Shown: positions 45,188 through 53,646 of the stretch, one piece after another
Layout of the letters: each line of letters opens with the position of its first letter
How positions within the stretch are numbered: the first letter of the stretch is position 1
Assembly: GCF_003579925.1 (NCBI RefSeq)
Contig: NZ_QUAL01000188.1
Span: 1 to 64,000 of the forward strand
DNA from: Jiangella rhizosphaerae
GTDB taxonomy: Bacteria; Actinomycetota; Actinomycetes; Jiangellales; Jiangellaceae
Reading direction: 5' to 3'
DNA: 64,000 bases
Position numbers and translations under genes: made by a program
The notes under the pieces: generated by a model
The model's database searches: none
What the model was told of the DNA's origin: nothing
Seen by the model: the letters and a program-made list of their open reading frames with translations, nothing else

Positions 45188-45951
45188 CCCTGGTGCTCGC
45201 GCTAGGCGCGGCCGGCCTGGTCGCCGGCGCCCTGCTGCCGCGGCTGATCGCCCGCATACCGGACCGCCCGCCTATCGCCGTCCCGTCCGATCGGGAACCG
45301 GTCTCGCCCGAGGCGGACCCCCTGCCCCCGGAGGCGGAGCCCGTCCCACCCGAGCTGGTCGAGGGCGGCCGGCCGGCCACACCGATCCCGTACCGCGACC
45401 TCGCCGCCGCGCCGCGGCTCGCCGCCTGGCTCGCCGTCGCGACGGCGGCCGTCTGGGCGCTGCTGGCCCTGGCCCGCGACGGCGCGGCCGGCGCACCCGA
45501 GGACCTCCCGGCGTACCTGGTGGTCGGCCTGCTGGGCGTCGCGATGGCCTACGTCGACCTCCGCACCCAGCTGCTGCCGGACTGGCTGACGCTGACGGCG
45601 TTCGGTGCGGCCGGGGCGTGGCTCACGGTCGCGGCGGCGCTCACCGGCGACTGGGGCGCGTACGGACGGGCCTGGGCGGCGGCCGGCGCCTGTCTGGCGT
45701 TCTACCTGCTGCTGGCGCTGCTCCGGCCGGCCGACCTCGGACTCGGCGACGTGAAGCTGTCGGCGTCGCTGGGTCTGCTGCTCGGGTGGGCCGGCTGGAC
45801 GACGGTCGCCTCCGGGGTGTTCCTCGCCTTCCTGGCCGGCGGCGTCATCGGCATCGTGCTGCTGGTGGCGGGGCGGGCGGGCCGGCGGACGACCCTCCCG
45901 TTCGGCCCGCCGATGCTGCTCGGGGCGCTGGCCGCCCTGCTCGTGGCCTAA
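45184..45951 (+). CDS. Prepilin peptidase (A24 family)
   Basis: 255 aa with about six membrane helices. Aspartates of the A24 active site are in VDLRTQLLPDWLT and GLGDVKLSASLGL. The N-terminal cysteine/methylase domain of PilD is absent, as in most actinobacterial members. An acidic Pro/Glu repeat (SPEADPLPPEAEPVPPEL) is inserted after the first helix and looks like a disordered loop. It processes type IV-like prepilins; none is encoded nearby. Last of the five coupled genes. Confidence 0.87.
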   Translation: MTLVLALGAAGLVAGALLPRLIARIPDRPPIAVPSDREPVSPEADPLPPEAEPVPPELVEGGRPATPIPYRDLAAAPRLAAWLAVATAAVWALLALARDGAAGAPEDLPAYLVVGLLGVAMAYVDLRTQLLPDWLTLTAFGAAGAWLTVAAALTGDWGAYGRAWAAAGACLAFYLLLALLRPADLGLGDVKLSASLGLLLGWAGWTTVASGVFLAFLAGGVIGIVLLVAGRAGRRTTLPFGPPMLLGALAALLVA

Positions 45952-45968
45952 CCCCCTGCCCCGCGCTC

Positions 45969-46040
45969 GTTGATCTTGGAGTTGTTCGGCAATCCCGGCC
46001 CGAAATGTCCGATAGATGGCCGAAGAACTCCAAGATCAAC
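45969..46040. repeat. 72-bp palindromic repeat, copy 3
   Basis: Between the convergent prepilin peptidase (17 bp after its stop) and nuclease-like gene. Left arm standard, right arm GCCGAAGAACTCCAAGATCA with one mismatch. Centre CCGAAATGTCCGATAGATG as in copy 1. Confidence 0.9.
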
Positions 46041-46094
46041 TTCGGTTTGGGGAGTGGGCCGGCGGCGTGACGGCTCCACAGGGGAGGGGGCGGG

Positions 46095-47012
46095 TCAGGA
46101 GCGGCGAGGTCGCCGGTCGATGGCGCGGCGGACGCGGTCGCACAGCTGTGACGGGTGGCGCAGGTCCTCCGCGGTGACGCGGACGACCACCCAGCCATGG
46201 TCGCGCAGCACCTCGTCCCGAGCGACATCGGACCGCCAGCGCCGCTTGGTGATGCGGTGCACGTCGCCCTCGTACTGGATGGCCACCTGGGCGTCCTCGT
46301 AGGCCAGGTCCGGCCGGCCGATCCAGCCGCCGTGCTCGTCGCCCAGGTCAGGATTGACCGCCGGTTCGGGCAGGCCGCCGTGGTTGGTCAGGATCAGCCG
46401 CAGCCGGGTCTCTTGCGGCGAGTCGACGCGGTCGCGGACCAGCCGGGCAAGCGACCGCGCCCGCACCACGCGCCGTCGCCGACGGGCCGTGTCGGCCGCT
46501 TCGACCAGCCGCGCCGGTGTCGTCAGCCCGCGGCGCACCATCGCATCGCCGATGACCACCAGTTCGGTGTCGCTGCGCGTCAGCGACAGGTCCAGCCACG
46601 TCCGTTCAGGCGTGGTGATCCGCACGCCGCGGTGCAGCGTCACCGCGCCCGGGCAGAGCCCTTGGTGCGGCTCCAACCCGGCCCGGCGTCGCGGCACTGT
46701 GCCCGGCGGGACGATCACCTGCACCACCGGCGGCGCCTGGACCGGCAACTCGTACCACGCGGCCGCCGTCGCCCCGTACAACGCCGCCTCGGCGGGCAAC
46801 GCCAGCAACCACGCCCGCACCGCGAGCTCGTCGTCGGTGGGCCGTTCCCGTTCGACGTAGACGCCCCGGTGGAGCCGGCGATAGGTCCGTCCTCCGAGCT
46901 GGTCCTTGCTGACACCCGCCGCGCGCGCGTCGGCGTACCGGAACACCGCGCCGGCCAGCACCGCGGGAACCGGTGCCGGCCGGCGCCCGGGTCGGTAGCG
47001 CGGAGGCCGCAT
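46095..47012 (-). CDS. DUF559-type endonuclease-like protein with AbiEi-like head
   Basis: 305 aa. N-terminal part (VFRYADARAAGVSKDQLGGR, YRRLHRGVYV) resembles the winged-helix AbiEi antitoxin head; the middle contains TTPERTWLDLSL. The C-terminal 90 residues have RPDLAYEDAQVAIQYEGDVH and WVVVRVTAEDL, a Vsr/DUF559 PD-(D/E)xK layout. Such proteins are scattered and often strain-specific in actinobacteria; function unproven. The flanks carry palindromic repeats on both sides (45969 and 47124). Confidence 0.75.
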   Translation of the reverse strand: MRPPRYRPGRRPAPVPAVLAGAVFRYADARAAGVSKDQLGGRTYRRLHRGVYVERERPTDDELAVRAWLLALPAEAALYGATAAAWYELPVQAPPVVQVIVPPGTVPRRRAGLEPHQGLCPGAVTLHRGVRITTPERTWLDLSLTRSDTELVVIGDAMVRRGLTTPARLVEAADTARRRRRVVRARSLARLVRDRVDSPQETRLRLILTNHGGLPEPAVNPDLGDEHGGWIGRPDLAYEDAQVAIQYEGDVHRITKRRWRSDVARDEVLRDHGWVVVRVTAEDLRHPSQLCDRVRRAIDRRPRRS

Positions 47013-47123
47013 GCGCCCACCGTCGCCGATCGATCAGTCGCTCGCTCGGCCGGAACGCCGAAATGTGGATGACCCGGCCAACCGGTTCCACCTGTGGACA
47101 ACGCGCCGCTCCACCCACCCGGC

Positions 47124-47195
47124 GTTGATCTTGGAGTTGTTCGGCAATTCCAGTCCGAAATGCCCGATAGATGGCCGAACAACTCCAAGATCAAC
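47124..47195. repeat. 72-bp palindromic repeat, copy 4
   Basis: Perfect 22-bp arms with centre CAGTCCGAAATGCCCGATAG. It lies 40 bp downstream of the HAD gene stop and 111 bp upstream of the nuclease-like gene. Confidence 0.92.
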
Positions 47196-47235
47196 GGGAG
47201 TCGGGGGAGGGGCGGCCGGGCGGCGGCGCGCCGGG

Positions 47236-47715
47236 TCAGGTGCGGCCTTCGGCCTCCTGGGCGCTGAACAGCGTCGGGTCGGGACGGCTCCACTCGGCCT
47301 CGTAGACGGTGAAGCCGGCCGCGCGGGCGGCGGCGCAGACGGCGGGGTCGTCGTCGACCAGCATGGCGACCTCGCGGTGGGACGAGAGTCGCTGGAGGAC
47401 GCCGACCTTGAACAGCCGGGCCGGCCGGCGGTCGTCGTCGGGGCGGAGCATGAGCGTGCCGGCCGGCGCGCCGTGGTCGGCCAGCCAGGACCGGGTGACG
47501 GCGCGGGTGCGCTCCGGCCGGCCGCTGAGGTAGACGACCTCGTGCTCGTGCGCGAGCAGCGTGACCAGCTCGATGCCCTCGGCGTACGGGGTGTCGTCGC
47601 CCATCGCACCGAAGAAGCCGGCCCAGTCCTTCGGCCGCCGCTTCAGGTGGTGCAGGCGGTGCTGGACGTCGGCGAGGACGCCGTCGATGTCGACGACGGC
47701 GAGGGGGCGGGTCAT
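47236..47715 (-). CDS. HAD-family phosphatase (polynucleotide kinase 3'-phosphatase-like)
   Basis: 159 aa. HAD motif I is VVDIDGVLAD (D9, D11), motif II VVYLSGRPERTR, a Lys before motif III in LFKVGVLQRL, and motif III MLVDDDPAVCAAA. The Asp pair and the SGRPE loop resemble the phosphatase part of T4 Pnk and acid phosphatases; true substrate unknown. It overlaps the polysaccharide deacetylase gene (ATG 47715 versus its stop at 47712-47714). Confidence 0.82.
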   Translation of the reverse strand: MTRPLAVVDIDGVLADVQHRLHHLKRRPKDWAGFFGAMGDDTPYAEGIELVTLLAHEHEVVYLSGRPERTRAVTRSWLADHGAPAGTLMLRPDDDRRPARLFKVGVLQRLSSHREVAMLVDDDPAVCAAARAAGFTVYEAEWSRPDPTLFSAQEAEGRT

Positions 47716-48548
47716 GGGTCTCCAGGCAGGACGTAGCGGTAACCGGCGGCGTCGAGGCCGGTGAGGATCTGCTCGAGCGCCGCGACCGTCTGGGAGCGGT
47801 CGCCGCCGCCGTCGTGCAGCAGGATGACCGCCCCCGGCTCGAGCTGCTCCAGCACCTCCTGGACGATCGACGCCGTCCCGGGGCGCGACCAGTCGCGGGG
47901 GTCGACAGTCCAGTCCAGCGGCTCGAGGTCGTGGTCGTCGAGGACGGCCTCGACGGGCGGCTGCACGTACGTGGCCGGCTGCCGGAACCAGCGCACCTCG
48001 GTGTCGCCGCCGACGGCGTCGTCGAGGGCCTCGTCGGTCTCGGTGATCTGCCGCTCGATCTGCTCGCGGGTGCGCTCGGACAGCTTCTCGTCATGGGTAT
48101 CGGTGTGGTTGCACAGCGCGTGCCCGGCGTCGACGACCTGGCGGACGACCTCGGGGTGCTCGCGGACGCGCTGGCCGACCATGCAGAAGACGGCGATCGC
48201 GTCGTGCTCCTCGAGCAGGTCCAGCACCTGCGGGGTGTAGACGGGATGCGGGCCGTCGTCGAAGGTCAGGGTGACGGTGTAGTCCTCGGCGTCGCCGCCG
48301 GTGTCCGGGTTGGTCTCGCCATCGCTGTCACCGGAACCGTCACCGGAACCGTCACCGGACCCGCCGCCCGAGCCGTCATCGGACCCGCCGTCACCGGACG
48401 CCGGCCCGCCGCCGGAGCCGGGGGAGGTGGTCGCGGACGGCCCGGCCGTCGGCTCGTCCTCGCCGGCACCGCTGTTCTCCGCCCCGACGGCGACGAGGCC
48501 GAGCAGGATGCCGATGAGGATGGTGGCCGGCCAGGACAGGTTGTTCAC
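47712..48548 (-). CDS. Polysaccharide deacetylase (NodB domain), secreted or membrane-anchored
   Basis: 278 aa from GTG 48548, preferred over GTG 48557 because GGGAGG would lie too close to the latter. An N-terminal hydrophobic helix (LSWPATILIGILLGLVAVGA) is followed by a disordered linker of Gly, Ser, Asp repeats (about residues 35-85). The NodB domain has LTFDDGPHP with the metal Asp pair, NHTDTHDEKLS with both His, and VILLHDGGGDR. It deacetylates chitin-like or peptidoglycan N-acetyl groups outside the membrane. Confidence 0.9.
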   Translation of the reverse strand: MNNLSWPATILIGILLGLVAVGAENSGAGEDEPTAGPSATTSPGSGGGPASGDGGSDDGSGGGSGDGSGDGSGDSDGETNPDTGGDAEDYTVTLTFDDGPHPVYTPQVLDLLEEHDAIAVFCMVGQRVREHPEVVRQVVDAGHALCNHTDTHDEKLSERTREQIERQITETDEALDDAVGGDTEVRWFRQPATYVQPPVEAVLDDHDLEPLDWTVDPRDWSRPGTASIVQEVLEQLEPGAVILLHDGGGDRSQTVAALEQILTGLDAAGYRYVLPGDP

Positions 48549-48631
48549 CGGTGCCACCTCCCTCTGGCGCTCGTCGACCCATGATCATAGAGTTCGGCGG
48601 GGCCGAAACGGGACAGGCGCGCCCGGAGAGG

Positions 48632-50299
48632 TCAGCAGTTCGGGCGGCACTGCCGTTCGATCATGGCCTGGACGAACACGCTCTGGATGTCGCTGGGGTC
48701 CTCGGCGTGGTAGGCCGTCGTGCCGGTGGCGGCGGAGATCTGCTGCAGCGCCTCCATGTCCGCCTCCGGGCCCATGCCGATGGTGATGACCGGCACCGGC
48801 GCGGCGGGGTCGAACTGCGCGGTCAGCTGGGTCAGCAGCGTCTCGAGGTCGATGCCGTCGGGGTCGTCCTCGTTGCGGCCGTCGGTGAGCAGCACGACGG
48901 AGTTGACCACGCCGGCCTGGTAGCTGCTGCGCATCTCCTGGAACGCGGCCAGCACGGTGTCGTAGAGGCCCGTGCCGCCGTCGGCGATCGAGGGCAGCGA
49001 CTCGACGGCGGCGACCAGCGCCTCCTGCCGAGGCGTGCCGTCCTCGAGCGGCTGGTTCATCGGCCCGACGTCGACCAGGCGGACGTAGTCGTTGGGCGGG
49101 TCCTGCAGGATCGAGAACGCCCAGAGCCCGACCGAGGCGTCCGGCGGGAACAGCCGCAGCGCCTCCAGTGCGGCGTCGCGGGTCAGCTCCATGCGGGTCG
49201 CACCGCCGTCGACCTGCTCGTTCATCGACCCGGACACGTCGATGACGGCGAGCATGCGCATGTCCAGCGCGAGAGCCGCCCACTGCCGCGACAGTTCGGT
49301 GATCAGCTCCGGCTCGGGTGGGGGCAGCAGCTCCGGCAGGTCCGGGCGGATGCCGTCGACGATCCCCGCGTCGGCGTCGGCGGTGCCGTCGGGGCTGCGG
49401 AAGCCGGCCCGCCGGATCGCCTCCTGCGCCTCGGCGGACCCGAGGTAGGTGACGAACGCGGCGGCCGCCGTCCGCGCGTCCTCGTCCTCCTCGGCCCCGG
49501 ACACCGCCAGCGCGGGGTAGTCGAACCCGAACGTGCCTTCGGCGGGGTAGAGGGCGGTCAGCCGCGGGCCGGAGCCCTCGCGGTTGAACGCGACGACGGC
49601 CTGCTCGGTGGCGGTGAACGCGGCCGGCGACTCCGCGACGGCGGCGAAGGCGTCGTCGACGGTGGGCACGGCGGCCTGCGACACCCGCGTCATCACCTCG
49701 ACCAGCTGGTCGCGCGGGACGTCGTCGCCCAGTGCCGTGCGGACGGCGACCAGACTGGCGATGCCCTCGTCGTTGGCGGCCGGGTCGGCGAGCACGGCGG
49801 CCGCCTCGCCCTCCAGCAGCGCGGACCACGAGATCTGCGCGTCCTCCCCGCCGGCCGCCGCCGCTGCCTCCTGCGGCATCGCGACGACCAGCGGCGACAG
49901 CGCGACGCTGGCCAGCTGGTCGAGGAGTCCCTCGTCGACGGGCGGGCCGAACGCCCGGGTCTTGGGGATCCACAGGTCCGGCGCCTCGGCGTTGCCGAAC
50001 GTGGGCACGGCCGACGCCGCCGTACTGGCGACGACGTCGACCTCGACGCACAGGTCGCCCTGGCGCGGATCGGTCTCGGCGTAAGTTCTGGCGACGTCGG
50101 TGAGCACCGGCGCGATGGTCGGGTCGGCGGCGACGGTGACCGGCAGCGGCCCGTCGCACTCACCGTCGCCGGAGTCCAGGACGGACGCCACGCCGAGTCC
50201 CGCCGCGCCGATGAGCGCGACGGCGATGGCGGACAGGCCGAGCCGGCGCAGCCAGGGCGACGGCGCGGCCGGCCGGTGCGAGGCGTGGCGTCCTGGCAT
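48632..50299 (-). CDS. Substrate-binding and VWA domain protein
   Basis: 555 aa from ATG 50299. One membrane helix (LGLSAIAVALIGAAGLGVAS) follows a short Arg/Pro head. Residues about 50-330 form a solute-binding-like domain (LPVTVAADPTIAPVLTDVAR, EAPDLWIPKTRAFG). Residues about 360-550 form a VWA domain whose MIDAS motif is VIDVSGSMNEQ with later TGLYDT and LLTDGRNEDD. The tail has a Cys pair (ERQCRPNC). Common single-copy actinobacterial arrangement; function unknown. Confidence 0.87.
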   Translation of the reverse strand: MPGRHASHRPAAPSPWLRRLGLSAIAVALIGAAGLGVASVLDSGDGECDGPLPVTVAADPTIAPVLTDVARTYAETDPRQGDLCVEVDVVASTAASAVPTFGNAEAPDLWIPKTRAFGPPVDEGLLDQLASVALSPLVVAMPQEAAAAAGGEDAQISWSALLEGEAAAVLADPAANDEGIASLVAVRTALGDDVPRDQLVEVMTRVSQAAVPTVDDAFAAVAESPAAFTATEQAVVAFNREGSGPRLTALYPAEGTFGFDYPALAVSGAEEDEDARTAAAAFVTYLGSAEAQEAIRRAGFRSPDGTADADAGIVDGIRPDLPELLPPPEPELITELSRQWAALALDMRMLAVIDVSGSMNEQVDGGATRMELTRDAALEALRLFPPDASVGLWAFSILQDPPNDYVRLVDVGPMNQPLEDGTPRQEALVAAVESLPSIADGGTGLYDTVLAAFQEMRSSYQAGVVNSVVLLTDGRNEDDPDGIDLETLLTQLTAQFDPAAPVPVITIGMGPEADMEALQQISAATGTTAYHAEDPSDIQSVFVQAMIERQCRPNC

Positions 50300-50449
50300 G
50301 AATGGCGGCTCCGGGCGAGTCGTGGGATAGCAGACTAACCGGGAGCATTGGGACTCCGGTAATGACGAGTCACTTGTGTCGTGCATGACACGCGCGGTCA
50401 CGTGACCGTGCGTGATCGCCCGGCGCCTCGCCGCCACTCACCTCACCAG

Positions 50450-50521
50450 GTTGATCTTGGAGTTGTTCGGCCATCTACCGGACATTTCACCCTGTAATTG
50501 CCGAACAACTCCAAGATCAAC
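50450..50521. repeat. 72-bp palindromic repeat, copy 5 (opposite orientation)
   Basis: Perfect 22-bp arms. The centre is the reverse complement of the other copies (CATCTACCGGACATTTCACC), so this copy is inverted. It lies 31 bp after the DUF1918 gene stop. Confidence 0.92.
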
Positions 50522-50552
50522 GGAATGGCGCGGAGAGTGGGCCGGGGCGTCG

Positions 50553-50750
50553 TCAGTCGGCCGCGGGCGCGGCCGGCTCGACGTGGGCGTCGGTTCCCGG
50601 GTAGACCAGGCCCTCGGCGCCGTCGGACCAGCGGACCAGGAACGGCGGGCCGCCGTCGGGTCCGTGCGTCTCGAGTACCTCACCCTCGCGGCGGTGCGAG
50701 CCGACCTTCGTCCCCTCGACCACCAGACGGTCACCGTCGTGTGCGTGCAC
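50553..50750 (-). CDS. DUF1918 domain-containing protein
   Basis: 65 aa. It starts MHAHDGDRLVVEGTKVGSHR and has GEVLETHGPDGGPPFLVRWS and GLVYPGTDAHVEP. This matches the compact all-beta DUF1918 domain widespread in actinobacteria. Soluble, function unknown. It is monocistronic, with a palindromic repeat at its 3' end. Confidence 0.9.
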   Translation of the reverse strand: MHAHDGDRLVVEGTKVGSHRREGEVLETHGPDGGPPFLVRWSDGAEGLVYPGTDAHVEPAAPAAD

Positions 50751-50827
50751 GGTTCTCGACCTCCCTCGAGCGAGCCCGAACGGTCACCTCCCAGCGTGCT
50801 CCCGCCGGGCCGCGGACGGCAACAGCC

Positions 50828-51682
50828 TCAGCGGCTGAGCTTCTGGTACCGGCGGATCGAGAGCGGGACGAAGATCGCCAGGAGCACCAGCGGCCAGCCG
50901 ACTGCCAGCAGCAGGCTGTGCTGCGCCGCCCACGAGTCACCGCCGAAGCCGGGGTTGCCGAACAGCTCGCGCGACGCCGCCACCGTCGACGACAGGGGGT
51001 TCCACTCCGACACCGCACCCAGCCAGTCAGGCATCAGCTCCGGCGCGACGAACACGTTGGACAGCGCCGTCAGCGGGAACGCGGCCGGGAAGACGATGAC
51101 GCCGACGGTGTCGGGGTTGGGCACGACCAGGCCCAGGTAGATGCCGACCCAGGTGATGGCGAACCGTAGCAGCAGGATCAGCCCGACGGCGGCCAGCGCG
51201 TCGCCGATGCCGTTACGCCACTGCCAGCCAACCAGCAGGCCGCAGACCACCAGCGTCGACATCTCGAGCACGGCCCGGATGAGGTCGGCGGCACTGCGCC
51301 CGGCCACCAGCGCCGAGCGGGCCATGGGCATGGACCGGAACCGGTCGACCACGCCGCGGCCGACGTCGAACGCGACGCCGGTGGCCGTGGCGCCCAGGCC
51401 GTACAGCATGGTCATCGCGAACACGCCGGGGAGCAGGAACTCGCGGTAGCTGCCGCCGCCGGGCAGCGCCATGCCGCTGCCGAACACGTAGCCGAAGACC
51501 AGCACGAACATGATCGGCAGCGTGAAGTAGATGACGACCTCTTCGGGCGCCCGGACGACGTGCGCCATGTTGCGCTTCGTCATCACCCAGCCGTCGGCGG
51601 CCGCCCAGCGCAGCCGCGCCAGGGGAGTGCGGGCGGGCGGGGGAGCGACCAGGGCCGGGGCCTGCTGCAGCATCGTGCTCAT
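50828..51682 (-). CDS. ABC-2 type exporter permease (DrrB-like)
   Basis: 284 aa. After a disordered head come six helices: IYFTLPIMFVLVFGYVFGSG, FLLPGVFAMTMLYGLG and ITWVGIYLGLVVPNP are typical. The family signature NPLSSTVAASRELFGNP is present near the end. It forms the membrane part of a drug or lipid exporter with the ATPase next door. Its ATG overlaps the ATPase stop, so the two are co-translated. Substrate unknown. Confidence 0.93.
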   Translation of the reverse strand: MSTMLQQAPALVAPPPARTPLARLRWAAADGWVMTKRNMAHVVRAPEEVVIYFTLPIMFVLVFGYVFGSGMALPGGGSYREFLLPGVFAMTMLYGLGATATGVAFDVGRGVVDRFRSMPMARSALVAGRSAADLIRAVLEMSTLVVCGLLVGWQWRNGIGDALAAVGLILLLRFAITWVGIYLGLVVPNPDTVGVIVFPAAFPLTALSNVFVAPELMPDWLGAVSEWNPLSSTVAASRELFGNPGFGGDSWAAQHSLLLAVGWPLVLLAIFVPLSIRRYQKLSR

Positions 51683-52656
51683 GCGGCGGTCTCCTTGACG
51701 ACGTCGGGCTCGGCACGGTGGCCGGTCAGGTGCAGGAAGGCTTCGTCGAGCGTGGGGCGGCGCAGGCCGATGTCCTCGGCGACGACGCCGGCCAGTTGGA
51801 GCTCGCGGACGGCCTCGGTGAGCGCGGCCATCCGGTCGGCGACGGGTGCGCTCACCCGGCGGGTGTCGGCGTCGAGCTCGGGCTCGGCGGTGCCGATGCG
51901 GGCGACGACGGCGGCAGCGGGGCCCAGCTGGGCGGCGTCGCGGACGACGACCTCGATGCGATCGCCGCCGATGCGCGCCTTGAGCTCGTCGGCGGTGCCC
52001 TCGGCCACGACGCGGCCGGTGTCGATGACGGAGATCCGGCCCGCCAGCTGGTCGGCCTCCTCCAGGTACTGCGTGGTGAGCAGCACCGTGGTGCCCCCGG
52101 CCACCAGGGAGCGGACCGCGTCCCAGACGTCGTTGCGGCTGCGCGGGTCCAGGCCGGTGGTCGGCTCGTCGAGGAACAGCACCTCCGGCGCCAGTATCAG
52201 GCTGGCCGCGAGGTCGAGCCGGCGCCGCATGCCGCCGGAGTAGGTCCGCCCGGACCGGTCCGCGGCGTGGGCGAGGTCGAACTGCTCCAGCAGCTCGTCG
52301 GCCCGCCGCTTCGCCTGGCGCGCGCCCAGGTGGTAGAGCCGGCCGAACATCACCAGGTTCTGCCGGCCGGACAGCGTCTCGTCCACCGCGGCGTACTGGC
52401 CGGTGAGGCCGATGCGGCGGCGCACCTCGTCGGCCTCGCCGACGACGTCGTATCCCGCGACCCGGGCACTGCCGGCGTCGAAGCGCAGCAGCGTGGACAG
52501 GATGCGGACCGCGGTGGTCTTCCCGGCGCCGTTCGGGCCCAGCAGGCCGTGCACGACACCGCGCTCGACCGTCAGGTCCAGTCCGTCCAGCGCGTAGCGG
52601 GGGCCGTACCGCTTGCGCAGGCCTTCGGCGGCGATCGCCGCGTCGTTCGTGGTCAC
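51679..52656 (-). CDS. DrrA-family ABC exporter ATPase
   Basis: 325 aa from GTG 52656, chosen because GGAGGG lies 5 bases upstream; GTG 52662 overlaps that ribosome-binding site. Walker A LLGPNGAGKTT, signature TYSGGMRRRLDLA, Walker B VLFLDEPTTGLDPR and the switch His in TTQYLEEAD (Gln at the usual position). The C-terminal 80 residues are the DrrA-specific domain. It energises export by the coupled DrrB-like permease. The TetR gene is divergent and likely controls it. Confidence 0.93.
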   Translation of the reverse strand: MTTNDAAIAAEGLRKRYGPRYALDGLDLTVERGVVHGLLGPNGAGKTTAVRILSTLLRFDAGSARVAGYDVVGEADEVRRRIGLTGQYAAVDETLSGRQNLVMFGRLYHLGARQAKRRADELLEQFDLAHAADRSGRTYSGGMRRRLDLAASLILAPEVLFLDEPTTGLDPRSRNDVWDAVRSLVAGGTTVLLTTQYLEEADQLAGRISVIDTGRVVAEGTADELKARIGGDRIEVVVRDAAQLGPAAAVVARIGTAEPELDADTRRVSAPVADRMAALTEAVRELQLAGVVAEDIGLRRPTLDEAFLHLTGHRAEPDVVKETAA

Positions 52657-52670
52657 AGCCACCCTCCCGG

Positions 52671-52718
52671 AGAACTGTTTATGGCGTATAGCACTTGGTT
52701 TATGTTGTACACAGTTCT
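52671..52718. promoter_or_regulatory. Operator/promoter region between exporter and TetR genes
   Basis: AGAACTGT (52671-52678) and ACAGTTCT (52711-52718) are perfect 8-bp arms around an unusually AT-rich 32-bp centre (TTATGGCGTATAGCACTTGG). This is the probable TetR binding site; TATACG on the minus strand fits the exporter -10. Confidence 0.55.
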
Positions 52719-52755
52719 AGGATGGGCGTCAAGCAGGCCGACGACAGGGGAGTGC

Positions 52756-53535
52756 ATGGCGACCGACAACCACCGGCCGGAACCGAACCGCACGCTCGAG
52801 CTGCTCTGGGGCGTCCAGCAGCCGCCGTCGCGCGGCCCGAAGCCGGCGCTGTCGCTGCGGCAGATCGTCGACACCGCGATCGCCGTCGCCGATGCCGAGG
52901 GCGTGGGCGCGGTCTCCATGCGCCGCGTGGCCGACGAGCTCGGGTTCACGACGATGTCGCTCTACCGGTACGTGCCCAGCAAGACCGACCTGCTCGAGCT
53001 CATGGTCGAGCACGCCTCCGAGGTGCCCGACGTGCCGCCGGAGCTGTCCGGCTGGCGCGACAAGCTGCGCTGGTGGGCCACCGACACCGCGCAGATCTAC
53101 CAGCGGCGGCGGTGGGCCCTCGACGTCCCCCTGAACGCGCCGCCGATGGGACCCAACCAGATCAAGCGCATGGAGCAGGCACTGGCCGCACTCGACGAAA
53201 CCGGCCTCAGCGGGGGAGAGATGGTGGGCATCCTGGTCGTGCTCAGCGGTTACGTCCGCGGTCACGCCCAGCTGGCCACCACGCTGGCCGACGTCGAATC
53301 CCGCACCGGCGCGTCCCAGCAGGCGTGGGACACGGCCTACGGCCGCATGCTGACGGAGTTCGTCGATCCCGAGCGGCACCCGACGCTGGCCCGCATCGTC
53401 GCCGAGGGCGGCTTCGAGAACGGCCAGGACGAGGACGAGTGGCTGGACGAGGACTTCGGCTTCGGGCTCGAGCTGGTCCTCGACGGCATCGCCCGGTACG
53501 TCGAACGGCGCCAGGGATCGATGTCCCCCGAGTGA
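52756..53535 (+). CDS. TetR-family transcriptional regulator
   Basis: 259 aa from ATG 52756. Proline-rich head, then HTH: LRQIVDTAIAVADAEGVGAV, MRRVADELGFTTMSLYRYVP and KTDLLELMVEHASE. The C-terminal domain is TetR_C_1-like (GWRDKLRWWATDTAQIYQRR). Divergent from the DrrAB-type exporter, which it probably represses until a drug or lipid ligand binds. A hairpin terminator overlaps its stop codon. Confidence 0.92.
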   Translation: MATDNHRPEPNRTLELLWGVQQPPSRGPKPALSLRQIVDTAIAVADAEGVGAVSMRRVADELGFTTMSLYRYVPSKTDLLELMVEHASEVPDVPPELSGWRDKLRWWATDTAQIYQRRRWALDVPLNAPPMGPNQIKRMEQALAALDETGLSGGEMVGILVVLSGYVRGHAQLATTLADVESRTGASQQAWDTAYGRMLTEFVDPERHPTLARIVAEGGFENGQDEDEWLDEDFGFGLELVLDGIARYVERRQGSMSPE

Positions 53536-53558
53536 CATCGTGCATTGTCACTCGGGGG
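53525..53558 (+). terminator. Hairpin terminator of the TetR gene
   Basis: CCCCCGAGTGACA (53525-53537) and TGTCACTCGGGGG (53546-53558) form a perfect 13-bp stem with an 8-base loop. The TGA stop is inside the left arm. No U-run follows, typical for actinobacterial hairpin terminators. Confidence 0.75.
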
Positions 53559-53646
53559 CCATTCTGCCGAAGCACGTGATGGCGAGGAACAGGTTGCACT
53601 AGCGTGGGCCACCTGCTATTCGCGTGATCTTCGGCGGGGGCCCCAG

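Noticed and set aside
42759-45380. Minus-strand open frame of 873 codons
   Set aside because: Opposite to ruvX, mltG and aroE, all with clear family motifs.
48301-48420. Repetitive tract CCGGAACCGTCACCGG considered as an intergenic repeat
   Set aside because: It encodes the Gly/Ser/Asp linker of the polysaccharide deacetylase in frame, a low-complexity linker.
48551-50338. Long open frame (595 codons) on the plus strand
   Set aside because: Antisense to the solute-binding/VWA gene; its composition is the Arg/Gly/Asp/Val-rich pattern of a GC-rich shadow frame and no domain is recognisable.
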